The notes under the pieces are model-generated. The model worked only from the letters and a program-made list of their open reading frames with translations, made no database searches and had not been told where the DNA came from. Both the position numbers and the translations under genes were made by a program. A stretch of 64,000 nt of DNA from Ligula intestinalis (Eukaryota > Platyhelminthes > Cestoda > Diphyllobothriidea > Diphyllobothriidae), in contig JAYGXS010000004.1 of NCBI GenBank assembly GCA_036362985.1, positions 34,047,561-34,111,560 of the forward strand, in the 5' to 3' direction. Below, in pieces: positions 11,545 to 21,984 of this stretch (positions are counted from its first letter, which is position 1; every line of letters starts with the position of its first letter).

Positions 11545-13334
11545 TTGTCCTTTCTCCTGTCTCCGACCTATTTCGTGCGTGCGTGCTTGCGTGCGCGCAT
11601 TTGTGTATTTATTTTTGACCTGATCATGCTACTTCACCCTCCCCTTCCCCTCATTTCCCCTTTTTCTTTCTTCTACTCTGTCGGCGTAGCATTGTATGCT
11701 TCGTCTGCTCAATCACGTCTGCCCAACGCTTTATCCAAGCCACCTCATATATGAGTAATTGTCGTTATCAGACAGTTTTGCTTTCGCGCTAATGACCTCT
11801 TATTATTTGCTGCCCTGTCCCTCCGCACCGCCGCCAGATGCGACTCTGTTTCGCCCTTTGGAGGCCTGGTTAACTTCCACCTCGCTGTCGCGCTTATTTC
11901 GAATTGCCAAATTCACTGAGTAAGTCACAATCTCCCTGCTGTCGACAATTCGGTTTTGTTCTCCTGCCTCCTCCTTTGTTCCACCTTCCCCCCCCCCTCC
12001 ATGTGATACCGAGGTTTCGCGACGGCGTCGGTGGGTCCAGTGTCTTCTGTCCTCCCCCCGCCCTCTTCCTGCCTCCTCGTTCTCGAGCCCTGCACTAACA
12101 GCCATCCTATCATGTCAGCGTGGATGTCTGTTTGATTTCCGAATTCTCTCGCTTTTAGCACATGTTAACGTCTCCTTCCCTTTCTTATTGATTTCATTTG
12201 GTAAAACGCTAATAGCAAGCCTATTTCTCTCCTCCATGCGACGTTTTTGGGGAGAAAAAGGGGGGAGGGGGTAGTATCTAAATGAGTAAGATCCCACCTG
12301 CTCAACCGTCGGCGAATGACGCTCACTGAATTACACCATAACGTATTTCACATCTAGGTAACCCAAGCAGTGGCCGAACATATGCAGGGTTTGAACGTGA
12401 GTTCTATTGGGCATTTAACTGGATGTTTTACTATTTGGGCTGCAGGCTCGCGCTCTGGTATTCAGGGTTTTGGCAATCCTATAGGCTTATCTGTCGAACA
12501 ACTTGCTTTTACCCCGATAGGTACGTTGCCTGTTCACTGCCTGGCCAGCCTGACCAATGCGTGGATGTGAATGGTCCATCTTTATTAGGGTAACGGTGGA
12601 GGAGTTAAGCCGCCGCCTGGTTTCACTGTTAAGAGCTGACGGGCAATTATGCCGCCTCATTGGCGCTCTCCACCACATTGTGCGCAGTTTTCGCCCATGC
12701 ATTTTCCTCACCTTTGGCTGGCAGCTCGCGTTCATTACAGAGAATGAATAATCCGTTCGGATGAGGATAGGAATGTGCTGCTAACTAAACTGAATGGAAT
12801 TATACGGCGATTGCATGACTTTTGTGGGTTAAAATAAAGCCCCCAGCACTCACAGCACCCCCTTTCCTGAGGATTGGGCTGCATGCTTTTAGCATGCTGG
12901 ACTGGGAGCTTCAAGTAGGATTATTAGCGCCGTGGGACGATTCACTCCACGCCGCAGATGGTTGGCGGCGTTACGTGCGAATACGCGTCAAATATACCGC
13001 CGATTATGACAATCAAAGAGATTAATTAGGGTTGGAAGCAGTATTCCTGGAGCGGACTCTGAAATCTCAAGCCTTGGTACTACGAATCAATAGGTGAACC
13101 ATTGCACTTTTCCTCACATAGTACTGCACATTCTGTTACGGGTGGTGAATTTTGCAGTTGTTTTGAATAGGTCTACCAACTTCTGGTAGACTACTCTTCT
13201 GTCGTCAAAGCCTTGTTAGATAGAAGTCCAGTGCTCGATCTAACAGTAGCGGGGGTGGTTCACCGACCGTGTTACGAGACATTACTCGTCCCGATTTGTA
13301 TCGTTCTTCACTCCCGAAGCTCGCCAAAAGCCGC
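11545..13334. other. 3' flank of the host gene; pyrimidine-rich, no gene
   Basis: From about 11600 to 12290 the + strand is strongly C/T-biased, with runs of C at 11990-11997 and G-rich sequence at 12247-12270. Long minus-strand ORFs here (for example 11803-12105) are by-products of this skew. Probably 3' UTR then intergenic DNA. Confidence 0.5.
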
Positions 13335-13500
13335 ACAGTGAATTGTGGCGGGAGGCTAGATGGCCTGTTTCTGGCTTACTAGCCGTCATCAGTCAGTCCT
13401 ACCCTACCCCAGCCTTTGCGGGACCCGAGGCTTGAACCCGCGACCTGTTCGTCAGAATTCCAGCTTCCTAACCATTGAGCCACAGGCTCCTTGTCCAATC
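13335..13500 (-). mobile_element. tRNA-derived SINE with hammerhead ribozyme (family D), copy 1
   Basis: Minus strand order: tRNA-like head with A-box region GTGGCTCAATGGTTAGG and B-box GCGGGTTCAAGCC, a short spacer, then a hammerhead core. Pol III transcription of the head would yield an RNA carrying the ribozyme 3' of the tRNA-like part. Related copies: 15950-16105, 18870-19045, 32222-32278, 42830-42985, 47930-48090, 48222-48370 and fragments at 14225 and 52070. Confidence 0.78.
13352..13398 (-). ncRNA. Hammerhead ribozyme core in SINE copy 1
   Basis: Minus strand: CTGATGA at 13392-13386, helix II GGCT-AGTA-AGCC, then GAAA at 13371-13368, followed by a CAGGCCATC segment ending in a possible AUC cleavage triplet. 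All invariant core bases (C3 U4 G5 A6 G8 A9, G12 A13 A14) are present. Helix I is weak in this copy. Confidence 0.65.
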
Positions 13501-13744
13501 GGTTGCTAGCGGGACGAGTGTGCCTGTAACGTGATGGAAGGACACCGCTTTTCTATCGCAAGATAACTGTTGGTTGGTGCATCATTTGTATCTGGTGTAT
13601 CCTCAGCTGTCTTTAAACTATTCCAACCGCATATCCATTCGAAGGAAGGATTTGCCAAGTGTTTGATATGAGCGCCGGATCGGAAATATTTATGCTCTTT
13701 CTGTCCTTTTCCTTGTTACTAGAATAAATGTATAAAACTTCTTT

Positions 13745-14085
13745 GATGACCATGTTGGAAAAATAATTCAAACAGGTAAGTTAGCTCGAAGTGGTAGCTT
13801 TCTTCGTCAGAACAAGATTTTTATCAATGAAACAGACTATTAACAGAACTCCGCTTTTGAGAGATGGGCTCGGTGTTCTAATAGTGTTACCTGATTTCCT
13901 TATGAGTTTCTTTATGTTAACCGAATGTGTGTGTAATGTTCCGTCAGACTTTCGCTGTACGAGAGCATCCAGAAGCAGAATGTGTATTCAACTTCTTTTT
14001 CTGGTGTAAATTTTGATTCACAAAATTGTTGGCTTGATGATATTTTTAAATCGTTTTTAAAGAGGACAAATGATTCATCTTAGGA
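13745..14085 (-). pseudogene. Penelope-like element fragment 2 (RT thumb region)
   Basis: On the minus strand the sequence aligns block by block with the RT part of the element at 20.4-22.0 kb: DESFVLFKNDLK, then FTPEKEVEYTF, a one-base frameshift, then LDALVQRKSDGTL, corresponding to DDTFVVVKKDHLE, TLEKEV and RDVLVQRNADGTL there. DNA identity is obvious at GTTCCGTCAGNCTTTCGCTG near 13940. No GIY-YIG region or terminal repeats remain. It is older and more decayed than the 21-kb copy. Confidence 0.7.
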
Positions 14086-14224
14086 CTGCACAATGTTAGT
14101 ACCGTAAGATATAGGCGACCCCATGGAGATCCCTCAAGTTGTTAATGGTATTGCTGGACGAAGGAAACGTGTCTTTCTAATCAAAGTTCTAGGAGTTCAA
14201 ATCAGGCAGTTGCGGGAATATCCG

Positions 14225-14345
14225 TCATACGACAGCGGGAGTTCGTTTGCTAAGTCTACCAGTCTCACCCAACCACCGGTTGTGGGCACACCTGAACTTT
14301 GAACCCGGGTACTGTTGGTTTCGGAGCGTCAATAGATCCAATTCC
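14225..14345 (-). repeat. Possible degenerate family D SINE
   Basis: The minus strand shows a B-box-like CCGGGTTCAAAGTTCAGG followed by GTGCCCACAACC, paralleling the copies at 48 kb (CAAATCCAGGGTG, CACACC). A hammerhead-like region would be heavily eroded (CTGGTAGACTTAGC). No clear A-box. Confidence 0.35.
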
Positions 14346-15720
14346 CCAAAGTTAGATCCAGGGGTCCCCACCTGGTGTCTCACTTCTTCTCTCCGCACAC
14401 GGAACCAGGAACCTGAAGGTCGCAGCGGCAAGGGTTTTCCTTATTAAGTTGAGCCAGTACGATAACATCACCGATTGTAGGGCTTAGACAGCCGTCAGGA
14501 GCAGAGCCAACGCGGATTTTTGACACTACGTCACGATATTTGAACGCGTTCCGTATTATTTACTGAGTTATAAGGGTCTCTTCCGGAGTCATGCATTAAA
14601 AACTAACAGTTGAGTCGCAGTCCTTTTATCTGGCAACCTCATTGTTTTAAAAGTTGTCTTTGGTACAAGAGACGAGCCGTTTTTTGGGTTTTAATACCTT
14701 CCAAGAGAGTTCAAAAATCGAGCTATTGGGCGTATTTCAGTCTCCTCTTGATCGTAGGCTTTGATTGGTTGGTTGATCGACGCTGCAAAGCTCATCGATT
14801 CCCAGCGTTTCTTTTCAAACTTATCGTCCTCAGCAGATTCTGAGACATGACAGCTCGACCGCTGTGGACGGCGATGTCCGCCGTATGCACCACTTCAGAG
14901 TGGATGCATTATTTAGTTCAAAGTCGACTTGCGCGACATCTGCCACACTCCCTCCTCCTCATCCTCCCTCACCTGGATTCGGTGTCATGACCAAATCAAG
15001 TAGATGGGAGGAGGGAAGGGTCACCGGTGGCCGGTGTAGTATGAACCTGTGCTTACGCGTACCACCCTTCCCCCGATGGGGTATTTTGGATGGGAGCCAC
15101 AAGAACGTATGTTGTGCCCTGATTTAGTCCCCACCCCAGTTTGTTGAGCCCATCGTCCACATGGTCCTTTTGGGTTCAGAATCGTCATGCTCAAGAGGGC
15201 GAATTGCATGCCCTTCTATTCCACCATATTACTGCAGCTACGCAGGAGGATCCACTCAGAAAATAGTAATAATTCTGTCTTCTTGCTGAAAAATGTTAAA
15301 ATCATTCTCGCCTGCAAGAGTGAGTTTCTAAGACTTACGATCTGGACGATTAGTTAATTCGCCTCTTTTTCAGCAACAGATCGTTTTTATGTGAGCACCT
15401 GCCAACCGGGAGGCCTTCAACCAAATCTCCCCCGATCGGGATATGGTGCTCGCTCGTGCGTGAAGTCCTAAGCAGTAAGTAGTTCGCTATGCCAGGACGG
15501 GGTGGACAATCAGCAAGATAGGGAGACTTTCCCAGAAAGGTGGGAAGTGGGAGAGCAGCTGGTACTGCCTTTGATTCAGCCGCCCTTATCTGCTTACCAG
15601 ATCACCATCTTTCGTTTTTTAGAAATTGGACTTTCGTCATGGCTTGAAATCTAGGCCAATAAGACGAAATTTGAAAATTTTGAACAATCTATTATAGGGA
15701 TCAATGTGGAAAACAAAGCC
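14346..15720. other. Intergenic, nothing firm
   Basis: Only short, unrelated ORFs. The stretch around 14950-15060 contains CTCC repeats. No assignment. Confidence 0.4.
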
Positions 15721-15739
15721 CCAGAATTCTGTAATACGG
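15721..15739 (+). repeat. Solo copy of a MITE terminal repeat
   Basis: CCAGAATTCTGTAATACGG is identical to the start of the terminal inverted repeat of the MITE at 52177-52435. I could not find the opposite end nearby. Confidence 0.5.
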
Positions 15740-15949
15740 GGCCCTCTATAGTCCATCCATATATGAAATTGCACCCCTCATGGATATTTTTAATGAAATG
15801 CGACAACTTTTTACAGGTTAAGTACGTTACTCACCAGCAGGGCACGGCACAATCCATCCACATATTAAATCACCCCCTCCCCTCGAAGGTATTTAAGGAT
15901 AGAAAGGCAAACGTACAGAAATATCCAGAAACAAATGCATAGTTAATGG

Positions 15950-16105
15950 AATGGATCCGACAGAGCAAAGGGAGACCGGAATGGACATTTCTGGCTTGTT
16001 AGCTTTTATCAGCCAGTTATACCCAATGTCAACGGTTGGAACCCCCGAGATTCGAACCCGGGACCTTTGGCACTTAAGTTTTACAATTGCACCACAAGCT
16101 CGTCG
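15950..16105 (-). mobile_element. tRNA-derived SINE with hammerhead ribozyme (family D), copy 2
   Basis: Minus strand: AGCTTGTGGTGCAATTG (A-box region), CCCGGGTTCGAATCTCGGG (T-arm and B-box with a 5-bp stem), spacer, hammerhead region, then the shared 3' tail GGTCTCCCTTTG and TGTCGGATCC. It shares this tail with copies at 32.2 and 48.3 kb. Confidence 0.78.
15976..16016 (-). ncRNA. Hammerhead ribozyme region in SINE copy 2
   Basis: Best helix I of the set: CTGG (16016-16013) pairs with CCGG (15979-15976). Helix II is AGCT/AGCC-like, GAAA is at 15991-15988, and helix III is UG..CA followed by AUU as the cleavage triplet. The core reads CTGATAA, so G8 is changed to A; this copy is probably inactive, but it shows the full fold. 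Confidence 0.65.
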
Positions 16106-16679
16106 CTGTGTCGGTTGACATCAGGAATATGACGAACATGAGGAGTCAGTTTGGCTCATGGCACGCTATAGTCCAGTTGTGTAGAATTCGCGCATCCCAT
16201 GATTATTGCCATATATGATGCTGGGGGCATAGTGGCACACCTAGGGGTAGTCTTCAGGTCAGGCCAACTGCTGTTCCCAGTCCCAAATGACAGACTCGGA
16301 GAGAAGGCTGGTTCATGGAGGAAGAAAAGAGAGTGAAGACGACGCTGCGCAATCTATTTCCACGGCATTTCAGCACATTCCTCACCATAATAAATCTTAA
16401 GCACGTGAATCTATCGTCATTGGTAGGAAAGGTTGCCAACTTGCGCCGTAAATCGATCCCTCAAGTCTGACAGTCAGGCTCAGTGGTTGAGTGTGGCCTT
16501 TATAAAATCCCCACTTAGAGCCGCCTCTATTCGTGAAAATCCGGCACGATGTGAGGTGATCTATTCGAGCGTGTGGCACGCGTAGACAGTTTGTTGAGCT
16601 TCGTTTGCCAGTGCCCGAACCACGTCCGGTCTTTCTAGCCTCTTTTACCCCCGCACTCAGGTGGGTGATGCATATAGGA

Positions 16680-16930
16680 GCTAAGGCTACGACGGTAATG
16701 GCCTTAACACCTACAATCTTCCAGACCCTGGTTCCTTAGGAGATTGGAGAGAAGACGTAGGAAAGGCGAGAGTAGACGGAACAGTGTATTGTTTACAGAA
16801 AAGTTATGGGAAAGTTGCCAGTCCATCCGGTACGGCCGGAGGGCGCATGAGCGCGCGGCCTCCAACCCGTCTCGCTCAGAGCCGATTTCCAAGGGAGGTC
16901 TTTGAGTAGTCGGGCCAGAAGACAGAGAGA
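16680..16930 (+). repeat. Dispersed repeat family AB (B-type), copy 2
   Basis: Starts AAGGCTACGACGG then TTAACACCTACAATCTTCC, then GGTTCCTTAGGAGATTGG, matching 44395-44837 and 45905-46308. Its 3' boundary is unclear. Confidence 0.6.
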
Positions 16931-17439
16931 GATAGCTTTCATTGGCTAGGTCGGCCTACAGATTTTGGGCAGAGAGGCAACTTGCGTCAGGCACGCCTGC
17001 AAGCTCCTCATTCGTCGCCACATAGATGCGAGAACTATGATTGGCTGATCGAGACGTCAAGAAAGCACATCGGTGAGCGTTTGGGAAAGTGCACTTCGAC
17101 GCGAGCTAGTCAGCCAGGCACGACCCGCTACAGGCAGGAGGGAGTGCAGCAGATACTGCCTAAGTCTGTTATCAATATCGAAAAACCATAAACAGGCCCC
17201 CGTCTTGTATGAAGTGGATAGCATCGTTGTTTCCCCCGAACGGGCCGCGGGATAAACGTGCTGGACTGACACGGGGGCCCATCAAGGTATGCCAAACATT
17301 ACTCGGGTTAAGCTCCCATAACAATTGCCGAACATTGGGGAGGTAGCATGATAGCGCGCGTAGATGCAGTCTCAGGCACTAACTCCTACTCAGTAGGATC
17401 TGGGTTAGGCCTGGCAACTACGTGCGCCTGATCCCGCTC

Positions 17440-17660
17440 CCGGCCGTTTGACTTCGTCATGGCACCAGGCTCGGGTCACTGAGGAAAAAGAGAGAGCGGT
17501 GGATAAAACGGAAGTCTACTATCACTTAAAAGTAATTTACGCCCTAGTCCCTGCGCACGCCTTCAGCTTGCTGAAGCAAGTGATGGACATAGTCAAAACC
17601 GACTGTCGAACTGCCGAGTATTGCCCGTCACAATGGCTGACTTTTCGTGAAGGATCGTTG
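17440..17660 (+). repeat. Dispersed repeat family J, copy 1
   Basis: Shares AAGTCTACT, TTCAGCTTGCTGAAGC, GACATAGTC and TGTCGAACTG with 23970-24180 in the same order and orientation. This produces two look-alike ORF peptides (FSLLK..DIV and FSLLK..YIV), which reflect the repeat rather than a gene. Confidence 0.45.
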
Positions 17661-18279
17661 ACCCATCAACGTACGGCAGGAGTTAGGCTGGAAGCTACGA
17701 CGGCTTATCGGTGCCTCAAAGGATGCTAAAAAACGCGTTTACCAATAGCATATGCTTGTGATCCAGTTTAGAAGGGGGTTTTTGGAAATTTATTCATTGG
17801 CGTCAGCGTTTTGTTTCATCATCAAAGTTTTTAGAACACTTTAAGTAACCGACAGGAACGAAGCTAAGCATCCATTTTTATTCTCCTGATGTCAGCAAGT
17901 TAAAGCACCACATTTTCTTGGTCGTAACCAGATAAAATCAAGGTTGGTATGTTAATTAATTCAGAAGAGAAGGGAGCGTATGCCAGGTGTATTTTTGCTT
18001 TGCATTTTCAGTTAGCCCCATTTGCTACTCGGTCTCAGAAACCGCGTATGTTTAACGGACTCAGCCACGGTCGATAGCGACAAACCAGACCGAAATAGAG
18101 TGCGTCATGTGCACGTTAAACTGTGAATTGCGCAGAAGTCAGCCCAGGCTCTTTATTAAATGCGTATTCCCCATTGCTTGCTTTAATCCGTATTCCACTG
18201 TTGAATGGAGAGCGCTTGTATTGACGGAGGAGGAGGAGGTGATGAAACTGTTCAAGTCAGTGAACGTATCACAGTGACG

Positions 18280-18645
18280 TGAGCTGATTGAGAAGGCCCT
18301 GGCCACTGCGTTCGTCAGAAACGGTTCCGTGGGCTAAGGGAGGAAGAGGGACGTCAGGTAGGAGGGATAATCTATTCTGTACAGGGCTAGTGGAGAATAG
18401 GTTGGAGGAAATTAGCAGCCGAACGAGTCGTATATATTGGAACGAGTGTGCGTCTACAGCCGCGAGGGCCGGCGTCCAAAGTGTCAGAACGCTAGGGTTG
18501 GCCAGCGCCTCCAGCGAGGTCATGTGTGAGTCAGCTTCAGGAAGATGATTGGCCCAGGTCGGCCCACAGGTGCGCACGTGTTAGCAGCCGCGTGAGGCGA
18601 GAGGTTGAGTGTGTCAGTCGGATTTGAGGCACTACAGACTGAAAT
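18280..18645 (+). repeat. Dispersed repeat family AB (A-type), copy 3
   Basis: Blocks TCTATTCTGTACAG, TAGTGGAGAATAGG, CGCGAGGGCCGGCGTCC, GAGGTCATGTG, GATGATTGGCC and GGCACTACA occur in the family order. Preceded by a GGA run at 18226-18239. Confidence 0.7.
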
Positions 18646-18869
18646 ACGAGTCACCTTTAGTACTAACTAACGATTTGAGAGGCGACATCGTATTCAGGCA
18701 AATAACAATTGACTTCTAGAAATCGAAGGTGTCTGACTATTGTGTAAATGCTCCTTAGATTATCGTGCGAAGTGTGGTCCTCGATCAGGTTGCGAGACAT
18801 GTTCACCTCGTTGCGCCTCAGGACTCAATCCCGAACCCCCCCCCCACAGTAGCTGTGTGTCTACCAAAA

Positions 18870-19045
18870 ATTATGCATTGCGGGTGCCGACAAAGACAAT
18901 AGCGACCACCTTTGCCATTCTGGAATATTAGCTGTCATTACCTAGCCATACCCGGATAATCTGCGATGCGAACCCACATTCTGATGATTTGGCGTTGATT
19001 CCAGCACTCTACCATTGATTCATAGGCCCATTGTCCTGTCGGTTG
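18870..19045 (-). mobile_element. tRNA-derived SINE (family D), copy 3, decayed
   Basis: Minus strand: TGAATCAATGGTAGAGTGC (A-box region), TGTGGGTTCGCATCGC (B-box region), GGGTATGGC, then a broken hammerhead core (GTAATGACAGCTAATATT, CCAGAA) and the tail TTGTCTTTGTCGG. Confidence 0.65.
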
Positions 19046-19204
19046 TGATCAGGAGAAATGACGTTCGCCGACCAGGGTACGAGAGACGTTCGTCCCATTG
19101 CGAGTTGGGGCCCAGCCTTCATCCTAAATGAGTACTGGTCATTATGCCACCGCCTCATGACCTGCTTTGACCGCGCATCTGTCACAAGTTGTGATGTCGA
19201 CAAA

Positions 19205-19530
19205 CAGAAGGTTCCCCTAAATCACAAGTCAAGTAAAACAGTGTTGGTGGACTGAAGTTTACTGCCAGAAAATAGACAGTACAAAGGCTGTGTTATGCAC
19301 GTCGAGCCAGTACGCGAAAATGTGGTCCGCCTTGCCTGTGGAAATGGGCTTAGTGGGACGAGGAGCCAACCAAATGGAAAGGCTTTCATCAATTGGCTGG
19401 AACTTACGCCTTGAACAGCAAGCACATGATCACAGCCTCTCGTAGCCATTGGCAAAGTGCAGGGGAGTTTGCTACGTGGGATTAGAGAGCGGGCCTGACA
19501 AAGGCAGGCAGCGTGAGTCAGCACAGCGGC
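19205..19530 (-). repeat. Dispersed repeat family I, copy 2
   Basis: The reverse complement contains GCTGACTCACGCTG at its start and CACCAACACTGTTTTACTTG with GACTTGTGATTT at its end, matching 62585-62900. Confidence 0.55.
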
Positions 19531-19820
19531 AGGCTCCCACATATTAATCAAAATAAACTCCGGGTTATCCAAGTTTTGTACTTCCCAAATTCGGAAAAAG
19601 TTCAGTATATAAAAAGTCCGAGTTAACAGAAAGCATAATTCTGGTTAATGTGGTAGATACTCAACTTTTATTAATATCCTTCTGTTCACTTAAACCATGA
19701 ATTCATAGCTAGGCATCGGAGCAGTTGTTTCCTTGCACCAGATCTTTCGCAAACTTAGGGAGACCCGTCGCGGTTCAAATCGCGATAAGAACAAATGATT
19801 CGTTTGCCGCTCTCTCTCCC

Positions 19821-19822
<2 letters not shown>

Positions 19823-19853
<31 letters not shown>
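19823..19853 (+). repeat. (TC)n microsatellite
   Basis: About 15 uninterrupted TC units. Confidence 0.95.
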
Positions 19854-19858
<5 letters not shown>

Positions 19859-20441
19859 TCTCCTTCTCTATCAGAAATGGCTTTTCTACGGAGCTTCCGG
19901 CTACAAGGCTGGAGAAATTCACAAGTGTTTCCATAGGACATGTGTCCCATCCTTATTTAGTGGTCTTAACTTTTTGCCCTACCAGCCAGCCAGCCAGCAA
20001 GACAGAAATTGCTTTGACGATCCCGGACAGCCAATTGTAGGACGCGTGTGCGGGCGGGTGCAGGTACTGATTCACGCGGATGACTGCACTGTGTCGACTG
20101 GTAGGGCGCAGCGGCACTGAATATCGATCGCCCCTGGCATGCAGGTTTTCTCTCAACCCACCTCCTTCCCCCCCACCCTTCCATCCTACGATGCGTTACA
20201 CAAGTCTCGCAAAACAGTTGTTTTAGGAAAGGGAATTTGTGAATAATAAATCTTTCATAATGTCTTTTATGGCTACGGAACAGGAACAGTCTGAAGTAAT
20301 CAAACGAAGACTGCCGGACAAACACTTTCTGTGGACGTGCGGAACACGCTAAGACATAACAAGTGGTTCACAAGTCTCTGAAAGAAAATGCGACAGTCTA
20401 AGATAAGAATATGTAGGCCCATGAATCTAAAATGCAGCGTT

Positions 20442-20699
20442 TTTTCATGGAAAGGCATCCTTTGGGAAATAAGTAATTTTATTGAGTAAATTTTCGACAC
20501 TGGATCCCCAGTTCGTCGTCAGACTTTAGAGATATTTGCAAACAACAGTTAGCATTTCAAAGTGCTCATACAGTTATATACTCAGTCTGGTGTGGGTGTT
20601 AATTGGGGGTTACAATTTGCGTCAGATCATGATGGACATGATGATCAGTTGCAATGGCGTAATGACTAATAGGCAACTGTAATTTGAGTTAGTCCGTGG
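20442..20699. repeat. Left arm of Penelope-like inverted repeat
   Basis: Nearly identical to the reverse complement of 21725-21984; the differences are scattered single bases and short gaps. Contains a hammerhead-like core on its minus strand. Confidence 0.88.
20470..20527 (-). ncRNA. Hammerhead-like motif in left arm
   Basis: Minus strand: helix I AAGT, core CTGACGA, helix II ACTGG-GGAT-CCAGT, then GAAA, helix III ATTT..AAAT, then AUU and ACTT, which pairs back to AAGT. The helix II base next to the core is mismatched, so activity is uncertain. Confidence 0.5.
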
Positions 20700-20744
20700 T
20701 CAGTCCACGTTATCCGGTGTGGACGCTAATTGCGGTTAATGTTG

Positions 20745-21727
20745 GTCCATGTTTGTCGGCTGCAGTCTTTTCCACCTTTCTTTGAGGTGTTTGTACACTC
20801 CGGTTAACTCAATACGCCGGTTGATGCATGAATCATCGGAGTGCATGGCCTCAAGAAATTCTCGGCCTATTTGGAGGAGCAAACTCCAACGATGCGTGTT
20901 TCGTCCCATGCAAAAGTATGTCCTGTGTCAAGGCAATGCATAGCCACTTCGGAAAAACGGTTATGGCTCTTCGCTGACGATTGGTGCTGGCGGATGCGTG
21001 TAGAGACTGATCTTCCTGTTTGGCCACGATATACCTCATCACAAGCTTTACATGGGATTTTGTAGAGGGCTTCTTTCTTATCGAGGTAGCCAACCCTATC
21101 CTTAGGGTGTACTAACTGAGTGCGTAAAGTAGCCATCGGTTTGTGTGCCACTTTTCTTTGGTGTTTCCGCAAGTGTCTTTTAACGAGTCCAGACACGTTC
21201 CTTATGTAAAGAAGGACTCGCCATGTGTTCGTTTTGAGCGCCTGAGTGGAACTATCTGGCTCCTTTTTCTTGGATTGTTGTTGTCTCATGCATCGGCGCA
21301 CAAAGTCTTTGGGGTAACCATTGCGGGAAAACAATTCAAACAAGTAATTGAGCTCGTTTCGGTAGGTGTTTTCGTCAGAACAGTATGTCTTCGCTCGGCG
21401 TGGCAGACTGTTGACGGCACTCCTTTTGTTAGAGATGGAGTTGTTGCTCTCATAGTTAAGAAAAACTTCCGCATACGTGTCTTTGTGGTAAACGGACGTT
21501 TGTAATGTTCCGTCAGCATTTCGCTGCACGAGGACATCCCGAAATGGGAGTTTGCTGTTAACCTCCTTCTCGAGCGTGATTTGAATGCCTGGAATGGTTG
21601 AGTTGATGGTCTTGTGGAGCGCTTCAAGATGGTCCTTTTTAACGACAACAAATGTGTCGTCTACATAGCATACCCATTACTTAGGGTTAATCGATGGAAG
21701 GGCCATTGATTCTAGCCTCTGCATGAC
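20745..21727 (-). pseudogene. Penelope-like RT C-terminus plus GIY-YIG endonuclease
   Basis: Minus strand, in order: QRLESMALPSINPK, an in-frame TAA at 21677-21679, WVCYVDDTFVVVKKDH (YVDD is the RT catalytic motif), a thumb region (LEKEVNSKLPFRDVLVQRN), a linker with DFVRRCM, a basic stretch ending KVAHKPMATLR, then GIY-YIG-type LYKIPCKACDEVYRGQTGRS with STRIRQHQ. The frame stops at 20867-20869. A frameshift there restores GREFLEAMHSDDSCINRRIE and GVYKHLKERWKRL down to about 20750. The first GIY-YIG block (YKIPC..C..VYRGQTGR) is the classic Penelope signature. This protein copies RNA into nicked DNA in intact elements; this copy is dead. Confidence 0.85.
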
Positions 21728-21984
21728 CCCGGACTAACTCAAATTACAGTTGCCTATTTATCATTACGGCATTGTAACTGATCATCATGTCCATCATGAT
21801 CTGACGCAAATTGTAACCCCCAATTAACACCCACACCAGACTGAGTATATAACTGTATGAGCACTTTGAAATGCTAACTGTTGTTTGCAAATATCTCTAA
21901 AGTCTGACGACGAACTGGGGATCCAGTGTCAAAAATTTACTCAATAAAATTACTTATTTCCCAAAGGATGCCTTTCCATGAAAA
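21725..21984. repeat. Right arm of Penelope-like inverted repeat
   Basis: Inverted copy of 20442-20699. Its hammerhead-like core lies on the + strand. Confidence 0.88.
21896..21954 (+). ncRNA. Hammerhead-like motif in right arm, core-damaged
   Basis: Same layout as the left arm motif: CTGACGA, ACTGG-GGAT-CCAGT, helix III and ACTT. Here the segment after helix II reads CAAAAA where the left arm has CGAAAA, so G12 of the GAAA element is lost. Confidence 0.45.

Larger units (their letters stand above)
20442..21984 (-). mobile_element. Penelope-like retroelement bracketed by inverted repeats
   Basis: A central RT/GIY-YIG pseudogene on the minus strand is flanked by two ~260-bp arms in inverted orientation. 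The outer limit on both sides is TTTTCATGGAAAGGCATCC (and complement); the inner limit is near the sequence ACTAACTCAAATTACAG. Penelope-like elements are known to carry complex terminal repeats and hammerhead motifs. The interior is short: the N-terminal two-thirds of RT is missing, so the copy is 5'-truncated. Confidence 0.8.

Noticed and set aside
11803..12161. Overlapping ORFs on both strands
   Set aside because: Produced by strong C/T versus G/A strand skew; low-complexity peptides.
21286..21651. 121-codon minus-strand ORF
   Set aside because: Off-frame shadow of the Penelope-like RT frame.
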